Positions 38,675 to 45,795 of a stretch of DNA of 45,795 bases are shown one piece after another. Below the pieces are notes generated by a model, which was not told the DNA's origin, did not search any database, and worked only from the letters and a program-made list of their open reading frames with translations. This DNA comes from Candidatus Shapirobacteria bacterium (GTDB taxonomy: Bacteria; Patescibacteriota; Microgenomatia; UBA12405; JAUWLS01). Where the stretch lies: contig JAUWLS010000005.1 of assembly GCA_030613565.1 (NCBI GenBank), forward strand, positions 1-45,795, in the 5' to 3' direction. The position numbers were made by a program, and so were the translations under genes. Position 1 is the first letter of the stretch; every line of letters begins with the position of its first letter.

Positions 38675-41372
38675 GTTTTTTAAAAAAATTCTTTTCTGGC
38701 AACCTAAAAAAAATTATTTTAAAGCTCTCTCTCGTCTTAAGTTTGGTCCCCAAATTCTTCTTTTCCTAAATTACTCTCCTTGGCTCGTCGTTCTTCTGGC
38801 CACCATCTCCTTAACTTCCCAAAAAGGATTTCTAATCTTTCAGATCTTTTTGGCCATGATCCTGAGCGAGATTGTCGAGAAAGTAATCAAAGTCAAAAAC
38901 TTTTGGTCTCGTCCTATAACCAAAAACAAAGACGAGCTTCCCAAAGGTTTTATAAAATCTTGGTACAAAATTGGTTCATTTCCCTCAGGCCATGCCATTA
39001 AGGCTGTCTTTTTCACTCTCCTTTTACTTACCCTCAAGCCCACTCTTTTTCTCCCTCTCATTGTTCTCTTGCTTTCCCTCGCCCTAATAAGAGTCATCCT
39101 TTCTCTTCATTACCCAATTGATTTTCTGGGAGGATCAGTTCTTGGAGGGCTGATCTACTGTCTTACTGATCTTGTTCCTTTCGACACCCTTCTTCCTTGG
39201 ACCCAAAACATCCCCTTAATGCTTGCCGACCTTCCCCTTATCTTCACCTGGTGGTTAGTTATTTTTATTGTCTCTTCCTTTTTCCTTCCTCTGACCCTAA
39301 AACTCTTTTCTCGCTTCTGGGACAGAGGCTATCTTTTCTCCAAAGCCATTTCTGCAGCTCTGGCCACTTATTTAATCTTTGTCCTTTCTGTTTTCCGTAT
39401 CCTCCCTTTTACCAGGCCCTCTTTCCTTCTCATTCTCATCTCTATTCTTGGTCTCAACTTTTACTTTTTTAAAAACAACAAAAAAGAATTAAAGGATTTT
39501 AAAAAAACTCTTAAACAAAAACTCCCTGTTTTTATCCTCCAAGAACTCCTCTTCTTTTCCTGTCTTGCCCTCTGGGCTTGGGTCCGTGGCTTTGGTCCCC
39601 GAATTGAAGGTCTAGAGAAATTCATGGATTGGGGTTTTGTTAACTCTTCTTTAAGGACTCCTTGGCTCCCTCCTTCTGACATGTGGTTTGCTGGAGAGTC
39701 TATTAATTACTACTACTTTGGTCATCTTATTGCTGCCTTCTGGACTCAGCTTTCTACCCTTTCTTCAGCCATTACTTACAACCTCCTCATGGCTACTTCC
39801 TTTGCCCTCACCTTCTCTCTTACTTTTTCCTTTTCTAGCAATCTTGCTTTCCTCGCTCTCAAAAAGATTAAAACCACTACCAAAAAGATCAACTTCAAAC
39901 CCGTTATTCTCGCTGGATTAGTCTCTGCTTTCCTTCTTTCTTTAGGAGGAAACTTACATACCGTCTATAAAGTCTCAAAAATTTCAAAAGAACAATCCAT
40001 TTCTTTGCAAGACGCTGCCAATCGTTACTGGTATCCAGATTCCACTCGTTTCATTGGCTATGACCCCGACATTGAAGATAAAACCATTCATGAATTTCCC
40101 CTCTACTCTTTTGTTGTCGCCGACCTTCATGGTCACATGAATGATATTCCCCATGTTATTTTCTTCCTTGCCTTTCTTTTAACTACCTTCTTTCATTACC
40201 AAGAAAAAAAGAAAAAACCCAGAAAAATATTTGACCCCAAAGATCTTTTCTTTATTGTCCCCACTGGTCTGACCCTCTCTATCATGTACATGACCAACGC
40301 CTGGGACTTTGGAATATATGGCCTTTTCTTTGCTCTTTTTACTTTCCTTTCTCAAATCTTTTTGACCAAGGACCTAAAAGACACTTTTCAAAGAACCAAA
40401 CTTATTGTCCTCAGAACCGCTCTTTTAGGAATATTAGTTATCTTTTCCTGGTTCGTCTTCACTCTCCCTTTCACCATTCATTTTAAAGTCATCGGGGAAG
40501 GATTAAGGTTTTCTGATACTCACACCCCTTTCTATCAACTTTTCGTCCTCTATGGCGGTTTCTGGATCATCTCCTCTCTCTTTCTAATTTTTCTTTCCTT
40601 AAAGAAAAAAGACAAATCTCACTCCAAGTTTCTCCCCACCGATCTTTTTGTTCTTACCTCTATTATTATCGCCACCATTCTTATCATTCTTCCTGAAATT
40701 GGCTACATCAAAGACATTTACGTCTATTCTCACCGCCGAGCTAACTCTATGTTCAAACTAGTCTACCAAGCCTTCATCATCTATTCTCTTTCCGCAGGCT
40801 ACATTATTGCCCGAATTAAAGAAGGTCTAAAAACTCAAAAACTAATCAAAATTATTCTCACTCTCATTTTCTCCATCGTCTTTTCCATCCACATGCTCTA
40901 TCCCTACTTTGCTATCCGCGGTTACTACGGCCGACTCAAAGAATACCAAGGTATCTACGGCCTAGACTTTCTAAAAAAACAACACCCCAACTCTTATGAA
41001 GCCGTCAACTGGATCAACAAAAATATAACCGGCCAACCTGTTATTTTAGAAGCAGTAGGGGACTCCTACACTCTCTACAATCACGTTTCTGCCGCCACTG
41101 GCCTACCTACCATCGAAGGTTGGTTAGTTCACGAATGGCTCTGGCGAGGGGGCTACGATCAACCGGGAGCAAGGGCAGAAGAAGTAAGGCAAGTCTATGA
41201 AGCCCAATCCGAAGAACAAGCTCTCCCTATCTTGCAAAAGTATTTTGTCCAATACATTTTCCTAGGAGACCTTGAAAGAGAAAAATACAAAAACTTAAAC
41301 GAGTCTTTGTTTAGAAAAATTGGAAAACCAATTTTTACCTCCGGTGATACTGTGATTTATAAGGTGAATTAA
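38661..41372 (+). CDS. Fusion of PAP2 phosphatase and DUF2298 membrane protein
   Basis: I start at the ATG at 38661 (MNTNKFFKKILFWQPKKNYF), giving 903 residues; an upstream in-frame ATG at 38556 lies deep in DUF362. Residues 1-170 form a PAP2 domain with a complete site: K77-x6-R84-P85, P108-S-G-H111 and R144-x5-H150-x3-D154. From about 330 the DUF2298 (YYY family) pattern follows: RTPWLPPSDMWFAGESINYY, YYFGHLIAAFWTQLS and a long set of helices, ending in a soluble domain (SYEAVNWINKNITGQPVILE). PAP2 removes phosphate from polyprenyl diphosphates, and DUF2298 proteins resemble GT-C glycosyltransferases. One chain may couple lipid-carrier recycling to glycan transfer. Confidence 0.85.
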   Translation: MNTNKFFKKILFWQPKKNYFKALSRLKFGPQILLFLNYSPWLVVLLATISLTSQKGFLIFQIFLAMILSEIVEKVIKVKNFWSRPITKNKDELPKGFIKSWYKIGSFPSGHAIKAVFFTLLLLTLKPTLFLPLIVLLLSLALIRVILSLHYPIDFLGGSVLGGLIYCLTDLVPFDTLLPWTQNIPLMLADLPLIFTWWLVIFIVSSFFLPLTLKLFSRFWDRGYLFSKAISAALATYLIFVLSVFRILPFTRPSFLLILISILGLNFYFFKNNKKELKDFKKTLKQKLPVFILQELLFFSCLALWAWVRGFGPRIEGLEKFMDWGFVNSSLRTPWLPPSDMWFAGESINYYYFGHLIAAFWTQLSTLSSAITYNLLMATSFALTFSLTFSFSSNLAFLALKKIKTTTKKINFKPVILAGLVSAFLLSLGGNLHTVYKVSKISKEQSISLQDAANRYWYPDSTRFIGYDPDIEDKTIHEFPLYSFVVADLHGHMNDIPHVIFFLAFLLTTFFHYQEKKKKPRKIFDPKDLFFIVPTGLTLSIMYMTNAWDFGIYGLFFALFTFLSQIFLTKDLKDTFQRTKLIVLRTALLGILVIFSWFVFTLPFTIHFKVIGEGLRFSDTHTPFYQLFVLYGGFWIISSLFLIFLSLKKKDKSHSKFLPTDLFVLTSIIIATILIILPEIGYIKDIYVYSHRRANSMFKLVYQAFIIYSLSAGYIIARIKEGLKTQKLIKIILTLIFSIVFSIHMLYPYFAIRGYYGRLKEYQGIYGLDFLKKQHPNSYEAVNWINKNITGQPVILEAVGDSYTLYNHVSAATGLPTIEGWLVHEWLWRGGYDQPGARAEEVRQVYEAQSEEQALPILQKYFVQYIFLGDLEREKYKNLNESLFRKIGKPIFTSGDTVIYKVN

Positions 41373-41374
41373 TA

Positions 41375-42193
41375 ATGTCAGAAGCACCCGCCGGTATTCA
41401 CAGAGAAAAAACAATCCCTCCTCTCCAAATTAAAGGGCCGGTAGTTATTGGAAGAACTGATCCACGAAAGATTACTAAATCAGAATTCGACTCTTCACCC
41501 GACCTTATTTATCATGGAGCCGCAAAAGAATTCAGCTACTCACCTGCTGGTGAATATGATATGGATGACACGGGTGGTGACGGGAGCACAGACTATGGAG
41601 TTGGTTTCTACGCCACTGACAGCCCAAGTCAGGCTCAAAATTATTCTTTAGTCAGAGGACACCGAAAAGACCCTGTTGTTTACAAGCTTTTGCCACACAA
41701 TGCTCGAATGCTTGACGTCAGGGATTCACAAGATGAAAACCACAATGGAATTTTACCCCAAGATTTCGTTCAAAAATGGATTGCTTATTTAGAAAAATAT
41801 GTTGGGAACAGTACCAATTTTGAACATTTCCCTGAACTTGTTAAGGATCACTTCCCGACCGAAATAAAAAGATTATTTTTAGAACCAGTACAAGATGCTA
41901 TCGAAAAAGGAGATCCTCCGGTCATCATAAGGGCGAATAATTATAAACAAGAGAATTGTGTCGGTATATTTAATCTAAATAACAACGGACTAATAGATAT
42001 TGCCTTTTCAGACTTCATGCAAAAAGAGGGCTATGATGGAATGGTTTATATGGAAAAAGGTGAGGGCAAGAACAAAGCCCCGCTCACCGGATATGTTTTT
42101 TACAATCCAGCCGTGATCAATACCTGGGAAGGTTGGCAATCTAGAAAAGAACAAACTACCTCCGGCACTACCACTGTTTCTGGAACAGTATAA
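41375..42193 (+). CDS. Putative ADP-ribosyltransferase-like protein
   Basis: The 272-residue protein has no signal peptide. DLIYHGAAKEF (43-53, H47) and DYGVGFYATDSPSQAQNYS (73-91, Y79) resemble the H and Y motifs of PARP-like or phage-type ADP-ribosyltransferases. After VVYKLLPHNARMLDVRD comes a helical insert. EGYDGMVYMEKGEG (218-231) and GYVFYNPAVI (239-248) resemble the GYDGI...VVFNPxxI ending of that fold. The expected glutamate just before YVFYNP is Thr-Gly, so the H-Y-E triad is incomplete unless E227 or E230 serves. The start is 2 bp after the DUF2298 fusion gene stop, so the two are co-transcribed. It may be a toxin, effector or housekeeping modifier; the fold call is from pattern memory only. 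Confidence 0.5.
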   Translation: MSEAPAGIHREKTIPPLQIKGPVVIGRTDPRKITKSEFDSSPDLIYHGAAKEFSYSPAGEYDMDDTGGDGSTDYGVGFYATDSPSQAQNYSLVRGHRKDPVVYKLLPHNARMLDVRDSQDENHNGILPQDFVQKWIAYLEKYVGNSTNFEHFPELVKDHFPTEIKRLFLEPVQDAIEKGDPPVIIRANNYKQENCVGIFNLNNNGLIDIAFSDFMQKEGYDGMVYMEKGEGKNKAPLTGYVFYNPAVINTWEGWQSRKEQTTSGTTTVSGTV

Positions 42194-42203
42194 ATTATAG
42201 ATT

Positions 42204-43229
42204 TTATCTTTTTAATAACACCCACTGTCCACTGTAGTGATACTTGGGGTTGTAAAGGATGGGATTTCCTTCCTCATCTACTTCTTGATCTAAAAACACC
42301 TTCTCTATCTTTACATTCAAAAGACTCTTGTAGTTTTTAAATCCAAAGTTTATTAGGTCAAAGTAGTCATTTTTTCCCATATCTGTCTTTGTAAACTCCT
42401 GATAAATCGAAAGCAAACTACTAATGTTTTCTGGATCTCCCAAAAACTTCTTATCCATTGCTTTTTTAGCTATTGCTTCTATTACTTGTTGCTGTCTTCT
42501 TGATCTGGCAAAATCCGTTCCTTCATTGCCCCAAGCCTTTCTTGATCTCACGTACTCCAAAGCCTTCTCTCCAGAGAGATGGTTTGGTCCTTCGTCAAAA
42601 TGAACGTGCTTATACCGACATTCATAAACTTTCTCCTCTATATACACCGCATCCCCACAAAGATCTTCTTCTTTTCCTGGTACTGGGAATCTGTAATCAT
42701 CAAAAGCTTCTGGTACATTGACCACTACTCCACCCATCGCATCCACCACCGCTGAAAAACCATTAAAATCAATCGACATACTGTAATGAATCGGCAACTC
42801 CACAATTACCCCCACTTCTTTTTTAGAAAGCTCTAGTCCTCCATAGTGGTAAGCAGTGTTAATCTTTGCCTTCATTTCCTCACTCCACACATCTCTCGGA
42901 ACCGAAATCATTTTCACTCCTCCTGTCTTATGATCATAAGAAATCACCATTATTGTATCTGTTATGTCATCCCCATTTGTTTTTTCATCCTTGTGGTACC
43001 CAAGTAATAAAAAGTTTGTCTTATCCTCGTCTTGCAATATATCAAGCTTCTCAGACCTTATATACTCCTGAATCCATTCCTTTTTTATTCCCCCCATTGT
43101 CACGTACTTAAAAGCAAAACTCCCCATCACCCCCAAAACCAAACCCAAAAAGACCACACTTGCCACCAAAAACATTCCACTAACCAAAACAATCTTTCTC
43201 CAATTTAGTTTTATTTTCTCCAAATTCAT
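42204..43229 (-). CDS. LytR-CpsA-Psr (LCP) family cell-wall glycan ligase
   Basis: The 341-residue protein has a cytoplasmic tip, a membrane helix (about 11-35) and an LCP domain. Hallmarks are FLLLGYHKDEKTNGDDITDT, IMVISYDHKTGGVKMISVPR (the arginine of the lipid phosphate site), KINTAYHYGG, DFNGFSAVVDAMGGV, and LSGEKALEYVRSRKAWGNEG with DFARSRRQQQVI. LCP proteins transfer lipid-linked polymers to peptidoglycan or other acceptors outside the cell. It may attach the product of the UbiA/GT39/DUF2298 cluster just upstream on the other strand. A TAGAAT -10 lies seven bases before its ATG. There is no LytR_C domain here; one occurs in the protein at 12992-13936. Confidence 0.92.
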   Translation of the reverse strand: MNLEKIKLNWRKIVLVSGMFLVASVVFLGLVLGVMGSFAFKYVTMGGIKKEWIQEYIRSEKLDILQDEDKTNFLLLGYHKDEKTNGDDITDTIMVISYDHKTGGVKMISVPRDVWSEEMKAKINTAYHYGGLELSKKEVGVIVELPIHYSMSIDFNGFSAVVDAMGGVVVNVPEAFDDYRFPVPGKEEDLCGDAVYIEEKVYECRYKHVHFDEGPNHLSGEKALEYVRSRKAWGNEGTDFARSRRQQQVIEAIAKKAMDKKFLGDPENISSLLSIYQEFTKTDMGKNDYFDLINFGFKNYKSLLNVKIEKVFLDQEVDEEGNPILYNPKYHYSGQWVLLKR

Positions 43230-43270
43230 CTCTCTAATTCTACCACCAAAGGTGTTATGCTTTTACCACT
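43230..43270. promoter_or_regulatory. Divergent promoters of the LCP and helicase genes, 41 bp
   Basis: Minus strand: TAGAAT (43242-43237) seven bases before the LCP ATG. Plus strand: TATGCT (43256-43261) nine bases before the helicase ATG at 43271. Here the two -10 elements are separate. Confidence 0.5.
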
Positions 43271-45160
43271 ATGAATCCCATCTTAAAGGGTTTAAACCCC
43301 AACCAGAAAAAGGCGGTCACTCACAAAAAAGGACCCCTCCTCCTTCTTGCTGGAGCTGGTTCTGGAAAAACCAGAGTTCTAACTCACCGTGCTGCTTGGT
43401 TCATAAAAGAAGGTCTGGCTAAACCTCATAACATTCTTCTTCTCACCTTCACCAATAAAGCCGCTCAAGAAATGAAAAAGCGCATGGCAAAACTTTTTGA
43501 CCAGAACAAAAAGGGAACTGTCTTTGCCGGTACCTTTCATTCTTTCTGTGCCCGACTTTTACGCATTGATGGTCATTTCATCGGAGTGGACAAAAATTAC
43601 GTCATCTACGACACCCAAGACCAGCAAAACCTTATTAAAAAAATTCTAAGAGAACTTGATCTTGACCCCAAAGAATTTAAGCCCAATTCTCTTCTCTACA
43701 CTATTGAGGGAGCAAAAAACCAAGGGCTTTTGCCAGGGGACTACAGGGCCACTGTCCGAGGATACTGGCAGGAAACCGCTGCCCAAGTCTACGAAAGATA
43801 TCAAAAAGAATTAGATGATATGGCCTCCCTCGACTTCAACGACCTGCTTTTAAAAACCATTGAACTATTCACCACTCACCTCGATGTTTTAGAAAGATAT
43901 CAAAACCGCTACCAATACGTTCTCGTTGATGAATATCAGGACACCAACGAAGTTCAGTACCAACTAACTAAACTTTTATCTAAAAAACACCAAAATATAA
44001 CTGCCGTTGGCGATGCTTCTCAATCCATCTATGGTTGGCGAGGAGCCAACTTCAGAAATCTCATGAACTTAACAGTCGACTTTCCCAAAACCACCATCAT
44101 CAATCTCGAGCAAAACTATCGCTCCACCCAAACTATTCTTGAAGCTGCCAACTCTGTCATTACCAAAAACACTACTCACCCAGTCCTTAAACTCTTCACT
44201 AAAAAAAGCTCCGGTGACCCTATTCGTCTCTTCGAAGCCGGATCAGAAATTGAAGAAGCCAACTTCATCGCTCAAACCATCAAAAGACTCCATGAAGACA
44301 AAGGATATGATCTTCGAAATGTTGCCGTCCTCTACAGAATGAACGCCCAGTCCAGAGCCATTGAAGAAGCTTTCTTGCACCAATCTATTCCCTACGTCTT
44401 AATTGGCGGCCCCAAATTCTACGAGCGAACCGAAGTTAAAGATGTTCTTTCTTTCTTACGTCTTCTTCTAAATCGCAAAGATAAAATCAGTCGTGATCGC
44501 TGTCAAAAAGCTTTGGGAAAAAGACGTCTTGCCCGCTACGAAGAATTTATGGAAACCTACAACCCTGCTGACTTTTCTTCCCTAGATACTCTAACCTCTG
44601 TTGTCACCGCCTCCGGCTATCTTGAAAAGTTTGATCTTAAAAAAGAAGACGATCAGCGCCGCCTTGAAAACATCAAAGAGTTAAAGTCTGTTGCCACCTC
44701 CTTTCCAGACCTTCCAGAGTTTTTAGAAAACGTCGCTCTTGTCCAACAAGAATATTCTGCTCAAGAAAAAGAAAAGAAAAAATCAAAAGAAAAACAATAC
44801 GGAGTTCGCTTAATGACTCTTCACTCTGCCAAAGGCCTTGAGTTCGAGATTGTTTTCTTGGCTGGTTTCGAAGAGGGGATTCTTCCTCACTCTCGCTGTC
44901 TTTTAGAGCCAGAACAAGTCGAAGAAGAACGCCGCCTCTGTTATGTGGGCATAACCAGAGCCAAAGAAATCCTTTATTTAACCTACGCCTCCCGTCGCCT
45001 CTATTTTGGCAAAAGCTCCATGGGTGATCCTTCCCGTTTCTTGGTTGATATTCCCGACAAACTTCTCCACTTTGAAGAACAAAAAGACATCATCAGAGAT
45101 CGTCGTGGTGGTCGTACTCGTTTTGACGATGATCTTACCTACGACCCTGATATATACTAA
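43271..45160 (+). CDS. UvrD/PcrA-type ATP-dependent DNA helicase
   Basis: The 629-residue SF1A helicase moves 3'-5' on DNA in repair and replication restart. Motifs seen are Q motif LNPNQKKAV (8-16), Walker A LLAGAGSGKTRVLTHRAAW (25-43), FTNKAAQEM, FAGTFHSFCARLLR, motif II VLVDEYQDTNEVQYQL, motif III VGDASQSIYGWRGANFRNL, motif IV NLEQNYRSTQTIL, motif V LMTLHSAKGLEFEIVFLAG and motif VI RRLCYVGITRAK. It is about 100 residues shorter than typical PcrA: the 2B region after LLLNRKDKISRDRCQKAL is compressed and the C-terminal tail past DPSRFLVDIP is brief. A FemAB-like gene follows 3 bp after its stop. Confidence 0.95.
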   Translation: MNPILKGLNPNQKKAVTHKKGPLLLLAGAGSGKTRVLTHRAAWFIKEGLAKPHNILLLTFTNKAAQEMKKRMAKLFDQNKKGTVFAGTFHSFCARLLRIDGHFIGVDKNYVIYDTQDQQNLIKKILRELDLDPKEFKPNSLLYTIEGAKNQGLLPGDYRATVRGYWQETAAQVYERYQKELDDMASLDFNDLLLKTIELFTTHLDVLERYQNRYQYVLVDEYQDTNEVQYQLTKLLSKKHQNITAVGDASQSIYGWRGANFRNLMNLTVDFPKTTIINLEQNYRSTQTILEAANSVITKNTTHPVLKLFTKKSSGDPIRLFEAGSEIEEANFIAQTIKRLHEDKGYDLRNVAVLYRMNAQSRAIEEAFLHQSIPYVLIGGPKFYERTEVKDVLSFLRLLLNRKDKISRDRCQKALGKRRLARYEEFMETYNPADFSSLDTLTSVVTASGYLEKFDLKKEDDQRRLENIKELKSVATSFPDLPEFLENVALVQQEYSAQEKEKKKSKEKQYGVRLMTLHSAKGLEFEIVFLAGFEEGILPHSRCLLEPEQVEEERRLCYVGITRAKEILYLTYASRRLYFGKSSMGDPSRFLVDIPDKLLHFEEQKDIIRDRRGGRTRFDDDLTYDPDIY

Positions 45161-45163
45161 ATC

Positions 45164-45795
45164 ATGATCACTCGTATCCTTTACGACGAAGAAAGAAAAC
45201 ATTACGATCCTCTAGTTACCCATCCTCTCCAGACCTGGAACTGGGGAGAGTTCAAAAAGAAAGAGGGTCATGACGTTATTCGCCTAGGAGTTTTTGAAAA
45301 AGACAAACTTATTTCCGCCTACCAAGTCTCTTTTCATCCTCTTCCTAAACTTCCTTATACCATCGGATATCTTCCCCGAGGACCAAAAATAGACAACCAA
45401 ATGCTCTCTGCCCTCACCTCAGTTGCTAAAGAAAAAAAATGCATCTTTATAAAACTTGAACCCAATCAAATCCACAAACTCCACACCCTCCAAGAAAAAG
45501 CCTTAAATCCCAAACCAAAGTTCGAAAATCTCCTTCCCTCTCCCAAATCAAACTTCTGGCCTTTTACCTATACCACCGATCTTCAAAAAACCGAGGAAGA
45601 ACTACTTTCCCAAATGCACAAAAAAACAAGATACAACATCAAAGTTGCCCAAAAACATCAGGTAGAAGTAGTAGAAGACAACTCCCAAAAGGGCTTTGAT
45701 CAATACCTAGACCTTCTTTTTGAAACTGCCAAAAGACAAGCTGTTTTTTTCCATACCCGAGACTATCACCAGAAAATGTACCAATCCCTAAAAGA
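45164..45795 (+). CDS. FemAB-like peptidoglycan bridge aminoacyltransferase (partial, runs off the window)
   Basis: The first 210 residues are present. DPLVTHPLQTWNWGEFKKKE and VIRLGVFEKDKLISAYQVSF begin the first GNAT-like domain, TIGYLPRGPKIDNQMLSALT matches the FemXAB core, and LLSQMHKKTRYNIKVAQKHQ is the conserved KTRxNIxxAxK segment of FemX/peptidoglycan-bridge enzymes. These use aminoacyl-tRNA to add residues to the lipid II stem peptide on the cytoplasmic side. The ATG lies 3 bp after the helicase stop, so the genes are co-transcribed. The 3' end is outside the window. Confidence 0.85.
   Translation, partial: MITRILYDEERKHYDPLVTHPLQTWNWGEFKKKEGHDVIRLGVFEKDKLISAYQVSFHPLPKLPYTIGYLPRGPKIDNQMLSALTSVAKEKKCIFIKLEPNQIHKLHTLQEKALNPKPKFENLLPSPKSNFWPFTYTTDLQKTEEELLSQMHKKTRYNIKVAQKHQVEVVEDNSQKGFDQYLDLLFETAKRQAVFFHTRDYHQKMYQSLK

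Noticed and set aside
1-45795. Alternative genetic code (TGA as Gly, as in some CPR groups)
   Set aside because: TGA ends several clear genes with properly placed neighbours (for example those at 34095, 35770 and 30167), and no in-frame TGA interrupts the recognised intact genes.
1-45795. tRNA, rRNA or riboswitch genes
   Set aside because: I saw no cloverleaf, GGTTCRA-type arm in context, or known riboswitch core by eye; the GGTTCAACTC near 1774 belongs to the transposase remnant.

Overview
The window looks like a chromosomal segment of a Patescibacteria/CPR bacterium, most likely Microgenomates (OP11). This is inferred from gene content; no rRNA lies in the window. Supporting signs are an AT-rich, gene-dense layout with gaps of a few tens of bases, envelope families typical of that group (PAP2, DUF2298, GT39-like, DUF2207, short PilN/PilO-like proteins, Pro/Thr stalk proteins), a half-size MFS protein, and standard use of TGA as stop.

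Layout. 1-1943 is a decaying accessory patch: a broken deaminase, a RhuM-like pseudogene with an internal TAG, an intact SWIM zinc-finger gene and the frameshifted 3' end of a transposase. 1949-7007 is an envelope block: a minus-strand operon (YLDPGSGS small protein, methyltransferase, membrane sulfatase-fold protein) divergent from a secreted NodB-like protein with a membrane C-terminus. 7103-7920 is a frameshifted DUF218/YdcF gene. 7943-18947 mixes RNA genes (DEAD-box helicase, RRM protein with a clear terminator), cytidine deaminase, a methyltransferase, FecR, PilM-like/LytR_C and DUF2207 membrane proteins, a sugar-nucleotide pyrophosphorylase and a half MFS. 18996-20467 is a thioredoxin plus glutaredoxin/CcdA redox pair. 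20499-23903 holds a 48-aa gene, a Tat-exported protein of unknown function, a ZIP transporter and an S41 protease-like protein with a J-domain-like insert. 23900-28412 is housekeeping (tatD, metG, rpsT, murJ). 28455-33085 is a pilus-like inner-membrane set (PilN-like, PilO-like, a bitopic protein) running into two tail-anchored surface proteins. 33157-42193 is an envelope-glycan set: UbiA-type prenyltransferase, two GT39-like glycosyltransferases, DUF362, a PAP2-DUF2298 fusion and a protein resembling ADP-ribosyltransferases. 42204-45795 holds an LCP ligase, a UvrD/PcrA helicase and the start of a FemAB-like gene.

How the genes fit together: most of the window serves envelope building. Polyprenyl-phosphate sugar donors (UbiA, PAP2), membrane glycosyltransferases, the lipid II flippase MurJ, the LCP ligase, FemAB and surface stalk or pilus proteins make a coherent set.

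The most striking structural signal is in the promoters. At many gene heads a TATAAT-like -10 hexamer ends 5-8 bases before the start codon and no Shine-Dalgarno sequence is evident, which points to leaderless mRNAs. Several divergent gene pairs share overlapping, symmetric -10 elements. The clearest is a perfect 12-bp palindrome exactly midway in the 20-bp gap between tatD and a 59-aa gene.
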